In this document: one piece after another, positions 44,574-52,614 of the stretch
Layout of the letters: each line of letters begins with the position of its first letter
How positions within the stretch are numbered: position 1 is the first letter of the stretch
Source: an uncultured bacterium
Lineage (GTDB): Bacteria; Bacillota; Clostridia; Lachnospirales; Lachnospiraceae
Assembly: GCA_948467735.1 (NCBI GenBank)
Contig: CAOKFN010000028.1
Coordinates: 1 to 60,349, forward strand
DNA: 60,349 bases
Direction of reading: 5' to 3'
Made by a program: the position numbers and the translations under genes
Notes under the pieces: model-generated
What the model was told of the DNA's origin: nothing
The model's input: the letters and a program-made list of their open reading frames with translations, nothing else
Database searches by the model: none

Positions 44574-45389
44574 ATGGTACGCAGCTTATGGACGGCGGCA
44601 ACGGGCATGATTGCCCAGCAGACAAATATTGATACGATTGCGAATAATTTATCCAATGTAAATACGCAGGGGTACAAGACGCAGGTAAACGAGTTTAAGA
44701 CGCTTTTGTATCAAACCCTGCAGAGCAGAACCACGTCGGCGAACGGGGAGGAAAAGCCTATTGGCGCGCAGGTGGGACTGGGCGTCCGCAATTCGGCGAT
44801 TACAACCATATTTAAGCAGGGAAATCCTATGGCGTCGGAAAGCGAAACGGATTTTATGATAGAAGGAAAGGGCTTCTTTGCGGTGCGGGGGGCGGACGGC
44901 GGCACATATTATACACGCAACGGTAATTTTCAGTTTGCCATAGCAAATAACGGGTATATGCTTGCCAATTCCGACGGACTGCCTGTGCTGAGCAGCGCGG
45001 GACAGCCGATTATTCTGAACAATAATTACATACCCACCAATATTACGGTGGATAAGGACGGACGAATCTGCTATCCGGATGCGAATAACGTGCCCCAGCC
45101 CATCGGAATTGCCATTGGCGTTTATCAATTTAATAATCCCGCAGGTTTGGATCGGCTGGAAAATACGCTGTACGCGGTGTCGGACGCCAGCGGCCAGCCT
45201 ATCAATGAGGCGACGAACAATGCTGTGGAGAAGAGCAAGGTCCATCAGAAGTATTTGGAAGGCTCCAATGTACAGGTGGTGGATGAAATGGTCAATATGA
45301 TTGTTGCCCAGCGCGCGTATGAGCTGAATTCCAAGGCGATTACCACATCGGACGAAATGTTGCAGCAGGCGAATAACCTGAAGCGTTAA
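44574..45389 (+). CDS. flgG: Flagellar basal-body rod protein, FlgG/FlhP-like
   Basis: The 271-residue protein begins MVRSLWTAATGMIAQQTNID with NLSNVNTQGYKTQ and ends with SNVQVVDEMVNMIVAQRAYE and LNSKAITTSDEML, the FlgG-type ends. GGGGAGG stands 7 bases before the ATG at 44574. An upstream frame start at 44538 has no ribosome site. It forms the distal rod joining the basal body to the hook. It is co-directional with the rod gene upstream and a rod-binding protein downstream. Confidence 0.93.
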   Translation: MVRSLWTAATGMIAQQTNIDTIANNLSNVNTQGYKTQVNEFKTLLYQTLQSRTTSANGEEKPIGAQVGLGVRNSAITTIFKQGNPMASESETDFMIEGKGFFAVRGADGGTYYTRNGNFQFAIANNGYMLANSDGLPVLSSAGQPIILNNNYIPTNITVDKDGRICYPDANNVPQPIGIAIGVYQFNNPAGLDRLENTLYAVSDASGQPINEATNNAVEKSKVHQKYLEGSNVQVVDEMVNMIVAQRAYELNSKAITTSDEMLQQANNLKR

Positions 45390-45634
45390 TAAGGGCTTGC
45401 AGGACAGCGCCCATTCTGATTATGCCGGAGGAATTGATACTGACGGCCGCTGACATCTGTTATGTGATTTGGTTTCCGGCGGCAGGTTTAATCATTCGTG
45501 AGTATAAGGCCGGGAAGCGGGCGGAGATTTCTCCTAAGGATTTTTCTGAGGGATGTTCCTTAGAGGGATGGGAAGAATGGCTGCAGAGGCGGAAAAGGGT
45601 ATGACTATGAAATCGGAAACGGAGGATGGCAGGT

Positions 45635-45994
45635 ATGGATTTTAGCAGTGTGGCTTCTATGTATAGCGACGTGTATTCCACTGCGGCAAATCAGACGGCT
45701 TCCAAGCTTCAGAATAAGCTGGACGGCGCGGATTATTCCAAGGCGGACAGCGGTGAGCTTATGGACGCCTGTAAGCAGTTTGAAGCCTATTTTATCGAAC
45801 AGATGTATAAGGCGATGATGAAAACGATTCCCCAGAATGAGAATATGTCCAATTATACTTCGGGAATTATGGATTATTACAAGGATCAGATGATTCAGAG
45901 TGTGGCCGAGCAGACCACAAGCGGAAGCGGTTTGGGACTTGCACAGATGCTTTATGAACAGATGAAGCGCAATTATGGGATTTCGGAGGAATAA
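45635..45994 (+). CDS. Rod-binding protein, FlgJ N-terminal domain
   Basis: The 119-residue protein contains the FlgJ rod-binding pattern: LMDACKQFEAYFIEQMYKAM near 50, then YTSGIMDYYKDQMIQSVAEQ and GLGLAQMLYEQM. It lacks the muramidase domain of proteobacterial FlgJ, as is usual in Firmicutes. The start at 45635 has GGAGG 9 bases upstream; the ATG at 45626 is too close to that site. It is thought to scaffold rod assembly in the wall. It ends the flagellar unit. Confidence 0.88.
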   Translation: MDFSSVASMYSDVYSTAANQTASKLQNKLDGADYSKADSGELMDACKQFEAYFIEQMYKAMMKTIPQNENMSNYTSGIMDYYKDQMIQSVAEQTTSGSGLGLAQMLYEQMKRNYGISEE

Positions 45995-46076
45995 CGGGAA
46001 GTGTGAGAAGAGCGGTGATTCTTCTTATGGATTTTGTGAGTTGGAGTCTTAGGCTGTAAAAGTAATAGATAATCAA

Positions 46077-46110
46077 AATAAGGCTGCTTGGATTGAAAAG
46101 CAGCCTTATT
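46077..46110 (+). terminator. Terminator of the flagellar rod unit
   Basis: AATAAGGCTGCTT and AAGCAGCCTTATT form a perfect 13-bp stem with an 8-base loop. The T run is short. Confidence 0.8.
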
Positions 46111-46156
46111 CTGGTATATATAATTATGGGGAGAGACAGTGGGGCAGGGAGGCCGG

Positions 46157-48403
46157 ATGGAGACAGTCAATGGTTATGTAGATCATATCATTTTCCAAAA
46201 TAGCGAAAATGGGTATACGGTCATGAGCTTAGCGGTGAATGGGGAGGAAATTACCTGCGTGGGGGTGTGCAGAGGCTTGACACAGGGGGAGACTATTGCT
46301 GCAGAGGGAGAATATGTAGCCCATCCCGTGTACGGATCGCAGTTTAAGGTAAGCACATATCAGGTGGTGACGCCAAAGGACAGTGTGGGTATGGAACGTT
46401 ACCTAGGGTCGGGGGCCGTAAAGGGAGTGGGCCCGGCGCTGGCGGCCAGAATCGTGAAGAAATTTGGGGAGGATACCTTTCGCATCATCGAAGAAGAACC
46501 GGAGCGTCTTGCGGAGATAAAGGGAATCAGCGAACGCAAGGCGAGAGAAATTGCCGCGCAGATGGAAGAGAAAAAGGATCTGAGGGACGCATTGGTTTAT
46601 CTGCAGCAATATGGTATTTCCAATGCTCTTGCCATAAAAATATATGATGCTTACGGCATGAATTTATATAATGTTATGAAAGAGAATCCCTATCGTCTGG
46701 CGGAGGATATCACCGGAATCGGATTTAAAATGGCGGATGAGCTGGCGGCGAAAATCGGCATACATATGGATTCCGATTACCGTATACGAAGCGGTATCTT
46801 TTACAGTCTGCTTCAAGCAACGGGGGAGGGGAATTGTTATCTTCCGATGAATATGCTGCTGGAAAGGGCGGAACAGCTGCTGGGGGTGGCCAAGGAGTAT
46901 ATAAGGCCTCAGCTGGACAACCTGATGATGGATAAAAAGCTGGTCATAAAGGGGGACTGCGTCTTTGCCGCGCAGTATTATTATGCGGAGCTGAACTGCG
47001 CCAGAATGCTGTATGAGCTGAATATTCCCATGATGACCGCAGGTGAGCCTGAGGAGAAAGGGGCGGAAAAAAAGCTGGAGAAGCTGGCCCGGCAGTTAAA
47101 GATGGAGCTGGATGAGCTGCAGTTCAAGGCAGTGATGGAGTGCATTAGAAACGGCCTGTTTATTTTGTCCGGCGGGCCGGGGACAGGGAAAACCACCACA
47201 ATCAATATGATGATACGGTATTTTGAAGCGGAGGGGCTGGATATTTTTCTGGCGGCGCCCACCGGACGGGCGGCAAAGCGGATGACGGAGGCCGCCGGCT
47301 TTGAGGCAAGGACCATCCATCGAATGCTGGAATTGAACAGCGCGCTTTCCGACGAAGACACCCGCAAAGTGAATTTTGAGAGAAATGAACAGAATCCGCT
47401 GGAGGCGGATGTGATTATCATAGATGAAATGTCCATGGTGGATATTCAGCTGTTTCAAGCGCTTCTCAAGGCGGCGGCGCCGGGGACAAGGCTGGTGCTG
47501 GTGGGAGATGTGAATCAGCTGCCCAGCGTGGGACCGGGACAGGTGCTTAAGGACCTGCTTTCCAGCGGCTGTTTCCCCATGATAGAATTGAAAAAGATTT
47601 TCCGGCAGGCGGAGGAGAGCGATATTGTCGTCAACGCCCATCGGATTAACAACGGACAGCAGATTGCGCTGGACAACAAATCCAAGGATTTCTTTCTGCT
47701 GGAAAGAAACGACGTCAATGTCATATATAAACATATGATACAGCTGATACAGGAAAAAATGCCCCGCTATGTACAGGCGTCGCCCTATGAAGTACAAGTG
47801 CTGACGCCCATGCGCAAGGGAAGCCTTGGCTGCGAAACCTTAAACGGCATTCTGCAGCGCTATCTGAATCCTCCCGATGCCGGGAAGAAGGAGCATGTCA
47901 GCGGCAGTACCGTCTACCGCGAGGGCGATAAAGTGATGCAGGTCAAAAATAACTATCAGCTGGAATGGGAAATTGTCAGCAAGTACGGAATAGCCATTGA
48001 CAAGGGCATGGGTGTGTTCAATGGGGATATGGGCAGGATCTTGGAGATTAACGAGGCGGCTTCAAGTCTGGTGGTGGAGTATGACGAGCAGAGGCGGGTG
48101 ACGTATCCGTTTTCCCTGCTGGAAGAATTGGAATTGTCTTATGCGATTACCATTCACAAGTCCCAGGGAAGCGAGTATCCGGCGGTGATTCTGCCGCTGC
48201 TTGGCGGGCCGAGGATGCTGTTCAATCGAAACCTGCTGTATACGGCAGTTACAAGGGCAAAGAGCTGTGTGGTGATCTTGGGCAGCAGCGGCACGGTTCG
48301 CGGTATGATAGACAATATCAGCGAACGGCGCAGGTACACCGCTCTGGCTGACAGAATACGGGAAATTCATCAAATCAGGGCGGAGGCAGTCCGGGAAATG
48401 TGA
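46157..48403 (+). CDS. recD2: ATP-dependent RecD2-type DNA helicase
   Basis: The 748-residue protein has the long N-terminal extension of RecD2 with OB-like and helix-hairpin-helix parts (YLGSGAVKGVGPALAARIVK, GISERKAREIA). Walker A GGPGTGKTTTINM is near 338, motif II IIDEMSMVDIQLF near 425, VLVGDVNQLPSVGPGQVL near 450 and the late AITIHKSQGSEYPAVILPL near 670. It is a 5-to-3-prime SF1B helicase acting without RecBC, linked to repair and replication-fork maintenance. The ATG at 46157 has GGGAGG 4-5 bases upstream and fits the family start METVNGYVDHIIF. Confidence 0.94.
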   Translation: METVNGYVDHIIFQNSENGYTVMSLAVNGEEITCVGVCRGLTQGETIAAEGEYVAHPVYGSQFKVSTYQVVTPKDSVGMERYLGSGAVKGVGPALAARIVKKFGEDTFRIIEEEPERLAEIKGISERKAREIAAQMEEKKDLRDALVYLQQYGISNALAIKIYDAYGMNLYNVMKENPYRLAEDITGIGFKMADELAAKIGIHMDSDYRIRSGIFYSLLQATGEGNCYLPMNMLLERAEQLLGVAKEYIRPQLDNLMMDKKLVIKGDCVFAAQYYYAELNCARMLYELNIPMMTAGEPEEKGAEKKLEKLARQLKMELDELQFKAVMECIRNGLFILSGGPGTGKTTTINMMIRYFEAEGLDIFLAAPTGRAAKRMTEAAGFEARTIHRMLELNSALSDEDTRKVNFERNEQNPLEADVIIIDEMSMVDIQLFQALLKAAAPGTRLVLVGDVNQLPSVGPGQVLKDLLSSGCFPMIELKKIFRQAEESDIVVNAHRINNGQQIALDNKSKDFFLLERNDVNVIYKHMIQLIQEKMPRYVQASPYEVQVLTPMRKGSLGCETLNGILQRYLNPPDAGKKEHVSGSTVYREGDKVMQVKNNYQLEWEIVSKYGIAIDKGMGVFNGDMGRILEINEAASSLVVEYDEQRRVTYPFSLLEELELSYAITIHKSQGSEYPAVILPLLGGPRMLFNRNLLYTAVTRAKSCVVILGSSGTVRGMIDNISERRRYTALADRIREIHQIRAEAVREM

Positions 48404-48502
48404 CGGCGCAGGCTTGAAATGCGGGCATTTCAGTCAAAGGAGCGATAAGGAAGGTCGGAGAAGGTTCCTAGAAAGGTCAAGAGACCGGAAAGTGAAGGAG
48501 CC

Positions 48503-49291
48503 ATGAGAATAAAATATAAAATAAATCGCAGAACGGAGCCAAAAAATGGAATAATATCCGCGGTAGGAATCAAAATAAGAAAGAGAGGATTATGGGAGGG
48601 TATATTGCAGTTATTGTTTCCGCGCCGCTGTCCGGTCTGCGATCATATTGTGCAGCCGACGGGAGAAAAAATCTGCACGGAGTGTCTGGGGCGGCTGAAG
48701 CTTCTGACGCCCCCATGGTGCATGAAATGCGGCAAGAAACTGGCGGGGGAGGGTGAATATTGCGCCGACTGTAGACGGAAGGAGCACCATTTTCTGCGGG
48801 GGAGGGCGCTTTATGAATATGAGGGGGCGGCGCTGTCCGTTTACCGGTTTAAATATGGCGGACGACGGGAATATGCGGCGTTTTTTGGGGAGCAGGCGGC
48901 GGAGTTTCTAGGGGATTTTGTCAGAAGCATACGCCCCGAGGCCTTGATACCCATTCCTCTGCATAAAAAAAGAAAGGCGGCAAGGGGGTATAATCAGGCG
49001 GAGCTGCTTGCGCGGGAAATCGGAGAGCGCTTAGGTGTGCCTGTAAATACCAAAATTCTGCTTCGGGAGAAAGATACGGCCCCTTTAAAATATGAAAATC
49101 CTGAAGAACGGCAAAATAATTTGAAAAGGGCTTTTAATATAGGGCAAAATGATGTAAAATTAAAGAAGGTAATACTTATCGATGACATTTATACTACGGG
49201 CAGTACAATGGATGAGGCGGCGAGGACGCTGAGAGCGGCGGGCGTGGAAAGCGTTTATTTTCTTGCACTGGCCTGCGGGGCAGGAATTTAG
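48503..49291 (+). CDS. comF: ComF family phosphoribosyltransferase-like protein
   Basis: The 262-residue protein has an N-terminal zinc-finger region with four Cys pairs (RRCPVCDHIV, CTECLGRLK, CMKCGKKLAG, CADCRRK). A phosphoribosyltransferase fold follows, with LIPIPLHKKRKAARGYNQAE and the PRPP-binding VILIDDIYTTGSTMDEA near 228. ComFC homologs are needed for DNA uptake in competent Firmicutes. AAGGAG lies directly before the ATG. The following yvyF-like gene reproduces the comFC-yvyF order of Bacillus. Confidence 0.92.
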   Translation: MRIKYKINRRTEPKNGIISAVGIKIRKRGLWEGILQLLFPRRCPVCDHIVQPTGEKICTECLGRLKLLTPPWCMKCGKKLAGEGEYCADCRRKEHHFLRGRALYEYEGAALSVYRFKYGGRREYAAFFGEQAAEFLGDFVRSIRPEALIPIPLHKKRKAARGYNQAELLAREIGERLGVPVNTKILLREKDTAPLKYENPEERQNNLKRAFNIGQNDVKLKKVILIDDIYTTGSTMDEAARTLRAAGVESVYFLALACGAGI

Positions 49292-49317
49292 CATGGGAAG
49301 GTCATGCGGGTACATTA

Positions 49318-49412
49318 TTCCCGCGAGCAATGAGTCAAGTGTCGTGCCTGCATGGGCATTTGACCAATGCCGCGAGGTATTTGACTTTTGCCGCAGGATG
49401 CGGCTGTCGGCC
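49318..49412 (+). repeat. Short degenerate repeat block between comF and yvyF-like gene
   Basis: Two imperfect 20-21 base units follow each other (ATTTGACCAATGCCGCGAGG and ATTTGACTTTTGCCGCAGG), preceded by GAGTCAAGTGTCGTGCC. No frame or hairpin explains the block. It may be a copy of a dispersed intergenic repeat; only one copy is in this window. Confidence 0.45.
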
Positions 49413-49457
49413 GAGAGTATGGTGACTGTTTACTGACACGACAATGGGAGGGATACT

Positions 49458-49862
49458 ATGAATGTAAGAAATTGCAGAAATTGTGGACGTATCTTTAACT
49501 ATGTTGCGGGTGTGGCGATTTGTCCTGCCTGCCGTGAAAAGCTGGAGCAGAAATTTCAGGAGGTAAAGGATTATATCCGTGAGCACAAAGGCGTGGGCAT
49601 CAATGAAGTATCGGAGGCATGCGACGTGGATCCAAACCAGATCCGACAGTGGCTGAGAGAAGATCGTTTGGAGATTGCGCCGGATTCCGCGATTATGCTC
49701 TCCTGTGAATCCTGCGGCGCGCCTATTCGCAGCGGCAGATTCTGTGAGAGATGTACCGGAAATATGACAAGGAGCTTTAAGGATGTGCTGAAGTCCAATC
49801 AGCCCGAGAAGCCTAAATACAAAGACGACGGAGAAGGCCCCAAGATGAGATTCTTAAAATAA
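49458..49862 (+). CDS. yvyF: YvyF-like flagellar operon protein (TIGR03826 type)
   Basis: The 134-residue protein has a zinc-binding start (RNCRNCGRIFNYVAG with CPACREKLEQKF), a central helix-turn-helix-like part (GVGINEVSEACDVDPNQIRQ, WLREDRLEI) and a second Cys cluster (CESCGAPIRSGRFCERC). This matches the family found between comF and flgM in Bacillus flagellar operons. The start has GGGAGG about 8 bases upstream. The molecular role is not well established; regulation of flagellar or competence genes is suspected. Confidence 0.88.
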   Translation: MNVRNCRNCGRIFNYVAGVAICPACREKLEQKFQEVKDYIREHKGVGINEVSEACDVDPNQIRQWLREDRLEIAPDSAIMLSCESCGAPIRSGRFCERCTGNMTRSFKDVLKSNQPEKPKYKDDGEGPKMRFLK

Positions 49863-49876
49863 ACACAGCAGCCATC

Positions 49877-49947
49877 CAGCCAATACCGGAGGAATCTGTG
49901 GCGGCGAAGCAGACAGAAACTGCTCTGCGGGAGGGAGTATTGGCTGG
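49877..49947 (+). promoter_or_regulatory. Leader hairpin with 11-bp arms
   Basis: CCAGCCAATAC (49877-49887) and GTATTGGCTGG (49937-49947) are exact inverted repeats, with CGGAGG-like sequences inside each arm's flank. The structure could end the yvyF message or shape the leader of the next gene, whose ribosome site (GGAACTGGAATAGGAG) follows at 49956-49971. Confidence 0.5.
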
Positions 49948-49976
49948 AGGGTTACGGAACTGGAATAGGAGTCATT

Positions 49977-50369
49977 ATGCTGAATGAAGAACGTATTATT
50001 TTAATGACAAGAATGGCGTCCTATGAGAAGGGCGAGGGCAGGGAAAATGTGAAAATAGGCAATTATTTTCGCAGTGATTATATTGCCATTCAGATATTGA
50101 AAGCGATTGTCTGCGGGACGGCGGCTTTCGTAATACTTTTCGGACTTTATATCCTATATCATTTTGAAGAATTTATGCAGAATCTGTATAATATCGATCT
50201 GCTTGCATTTGCCAGAAATATTTTGTTTTATTTTGCAGGCGCGGTGGCGTCGTATGGCATCGTGACATATATCGTCTGCTGCTGGCGCTATGCAAAGGCA
50301 AAGAAGAGCCTGAAATGTTATTATTATAATTTGAAAAAGCTGAATTCTCTGTATCATGAGATGCAGTAA
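49977..50369 (+). CDS. Hypothetical membrane protein, two helices
   Basis: The 130-residue protein has two membrane segments (about 40-62, ILKAIVCGTAAFVILFGLYI; about 80-105, ILFYFAGAVASYGIVTYIVC) between a charged start and a basic, Tyr-rich tail (YAKAKKSLKCYYYNLKKLN). I do not recognise a family. Start and ribosome site are clear. Co-direction and the 23-base gap to the next membrane protein suggest joint action ahead of the cdaA cluster. Confidence 0.7.
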   Translation: MLNEERIILMTRMASYEKGEGRENVKIGNYFRSDYIAIQILKAIVCGTAAFVILFGLYILYHFEEFMQNLYNIDLLAFARNILFYFAGAVASYGIVTYIVCCWRYAKAKKSLKCYYYNLKKLNSLYHEMQ

Positions 50370-50392
50370 GAGAAATTCGGCCGGAGGATGGA

Positions 50393-51655
50393 ATGACAGT
50401 TTTGCTGGAAATGAAAGAAAGAATAAAACTGATATACAGCAAAGGAGAACCTTTTTTGCTGCCGATTGTGAAGTTTTTGCTGGCATTTATCGTGTTTAAC
50501 ACCATAAATGGCAGAATGGGCTATATGACGCAGCTGGATAATGTGGCGGTTGTGCTCATCGGTGCGTTGACATGTTCTTTTCTGCCGGTGGGCGCGCTGG
50601 TTTTCTTTGCGGCGATTTTTAGCTTGGCACATATGTATGCCCTGTCCATGGAAGTGGCTTTGGTTGGTGTGTGTGTCTATTTGGTAATGTATCTGTTGTA
50701 TTTCCGCTTCAGCCCCAAGGATTCCCTTGTAGTGGTATTGACCCCCCTTTTATGTGTGATGAAAATACCGTATGTGGTTCCGCTTGTGGCAGGATTGTTG
50801 TGCGGGCCTGCATCCGTGGTGTCCGTGGGCTGCGGCGTGGTAATATATTATGTGATAGAATCCATAATCGGCAATGCTTCCAATATCAAGACCATGGGGG
50901 ATGAGGAGGTCGTTGCGAAGATAAGAATGATGGTAGAGAGCATTGTGGGAAATAAAGCAATGCTGGTTGTGGTGGTCTCTTTTGCGGTTACGGTGGTGAT
51001 GGTGTATCTGATTCGCAGAATGTCCATTGACTATGCGTGGACGATAGCAATCATTGCAGGCGCTATGATTGACGTGGTGGTGCTCTTAATCGGAGATTTG
51101 ATTTATGATATCAATATTTCCGTGGGCGGCGCGCTGCTGGGTTCGCTGCTTGCGATAGCCGCTGCGAAGGTGGTGGAGTTTTTCCGGTTCTGCGTGGATT
51201 ACAGCCGTACCGAAAAGGTGCAGTTTGAGGATGACGAGTATTATTATTATGTGAAGGCGATTCCCAAAATGACGGTTTCCGTGTCTACTAAGACAGTGAA
51301 AAAAATCAATTCTCAGCAGGCGGGAGAAAGCAGAAGCGTTTCCCGTCAGACAGGGAGGACGCCTCAGCCGGTAAGGACTGAGGGCAGGAGTCCCGCGGGC
51401 AATGGCGCGCCTAACAGGAATACGGCCCCGAGAAGGACGGCTGCGGGCAGAAATGTGACCACGGAGCGGGCGATTCCCAACAGGGACGCCGGTATGGAGC
51501 GGAGGGTTCAGGGAAGCGTTTCCGGCAGAGCCGGACAAAGGCCGGCGCCTCGTACCCAAAGCCGAAGCAATGTTACCATCGGAAGCACCGTTCGGCAGGA
51601 TACGGCGGAGAATGTCCGGGGGAACGGGGAAGACGATTTTGAGGAGCTTTTTTAG
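50393..51655 (+). CDS. Hypothetical polytopic membrane protein with basic, disordered tail
   Basis: The 420-residue protein has about eight hydrophobic segments in the first 275 residues (for example LDNVAVVLIGALTCSFLPVG and AMLVVVVSFAVTVVMVYLIR). A short acidic-Tyr patch (FEDDEYYYYVKAIPK) follows, then a 120-residue tail rich in Arg, Pro, Gly and Asn. GGAGGATGGA precedes the ATG. I cannot assign a family or substrate. The position immediately before cdaA, on the same strand, suggests a role in envelope homeostasis; this is inference. Confidence 0.7.
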   Translation: MTVLLEMKERIKLIYSKGEPFLLPIVKFLLAFIVFNTINGRMGYMTQLDNVAVVLIGALTCSFLPVGALVFFAAIFSLAHMYALSMEVALVGVCVYLVMYLLYFRFSPKDSLVVVLTPLLCVMKIPYVVPLVAGLLCGPASVVSVGCGVVIYYVIESIIGNASNIKTMGDEEVVAKIRMMVESIVGNKAMLVVVVSFAVTVVMVYLIRRMSIDYAWTIAIIAGAMIDVVVLLIGDLIYDINISVGGALLGSLLAIAAAKVVEFFRFCVDYSRTEKVQFEDDEYYYYVKAIPKMTVSVSTKTVKKINSQQAGESRSVSRQTGRTPQPVRTEGRSPAGNGAPNRNTAPRRTAAGRNVTTERAIPNRDAGMERRVQGSVSGRAGQRPAPRTQSRSNVTIGSTVRQDTAENVRGNGEDDFEELF

Positions 51656-51714
51656 CCGGGGGGAGTTCTATTAGAATTTATGAAAGAAATTTATGAAAAG
51701 CAGGGCCGAGCAGA

Positions 51715-52614
51715 ATGCAGTGGATAGATAGAGCGATTGAATATCTGAAAACCGCCAGAATATATGCGAATACCATGGATTGGAGCGATATATTGGAAAT
51801 ATTTATTATCGCTTTTCTGGTGTATTATATTTTAGCATGGATGAAGACAACCAGATCTTGGAGGCTGTTAAAAGGTGTGATTGTCATTTTTCTGTTTTTA
51901 TTTGCGGTAAATCTTATGGAGATGACCACAATCATCTGGATTTCGGAAAATGTATTGAGTTTTGCCGTCATAGGCATTATTGTGGTGATGCAGCCGGAGC
52001 TTCGTCACGCGCTGGAACAGCTGGGAAATAAAAATTTTATGCCGTTCTTTTCCGATTCTTCCAAGGGAGTGAACAACGCTTTTTCGGAAAAAACAGTGAA
52101 TGAAATTACCAAGGCATGCGCGGAGATGGCAAAGGTGAAGACGGGGGCTTTGATTGTCATTGAGAAGAGAGAATCGTTAAAGGATTATGAGCGCACGGGG
52201 ATAGAGGTGGACGGCGTAGTCACCAGCCAGCTCTTGATTAATATTTTTGAACATAATACGCCGCTTCACGATGGCGCCGTCATTGTACGCGGCAACAGAA
52301 TCACATATGCGACCTGTTATCTGCCGCTGACGGATAATCTGCGTCTGAGCAAGGAGCTTGGCACCAGACATCGGGCCGGGGTGGGAATTTCGGAGGTGGC
52401 GGATTCCCTGACGGTGATTGTATCCGAAGAGACGGGAGGAATCAGCACGGCCTATGAGGGGGAATTGAAAAGAAATCTGAGCGCGGAAGGTTTGAAAGAA
52501 ACAATTCGGCAGATTATGAATATGAATGGAGAAGAGAATGCAAAAGGCAGAAAGCGGAGGAAAAATAAGAAATCTAAAGGTGGGGAAAAAGGTCGGGAAA
52601 AAACTGCTGAATAA
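51715..52614 (+). CDS. cdaA: Diadenylate cyclase CdaA
   Basis: The 299-residue protein has three N-terminal membrane helices (about 22-85) and a DAC domain with the two catalytic signatures: HDGAVIVRGNRI near 184 and ELGTRHRAGVGISE near 217. It makes cyclic di-AMP from two ATP at the membrane, controlling potassium and osmolyte balance. The C-terminal end is very basic. The next gene starts inside it (77-base overlap), and glmM follows: the conserved cdaA-cdaR-glmM cluster. Confidence 0.96.
   Translation: MQWIDRAIEYLKTARIYANTMDWSDILEIFIIAFLVYYILAWMKTTRSWRLLKGVIVIFLFLFAVNLMEMTTIIWISENVLSFAVIGIIVVMQPELRHALEQLGNKNFMPFFSDSSKGVNNAFSEKTVNEITKACAEMAKVKTGALIVIEKRESLKDYERTGIEVDGVVTSQLLINIFEHNTPLHDGAVIVRGNRITYATCYLPLTDNLRLSKELGTRHRAGVGISEVADSLTVIVSEETGGISTAYEGELKRNLSAEGLKETIRQIMNMNGEENAKGRKRRKNKKSKGGEKGREKTAE

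Noticed and set aside
45422..45604. 60-codon frame between flgG and the rod-binding gene
   Set aside because: No ribosome site before the ATG and no recognisable pattern; kept out for lack of support.
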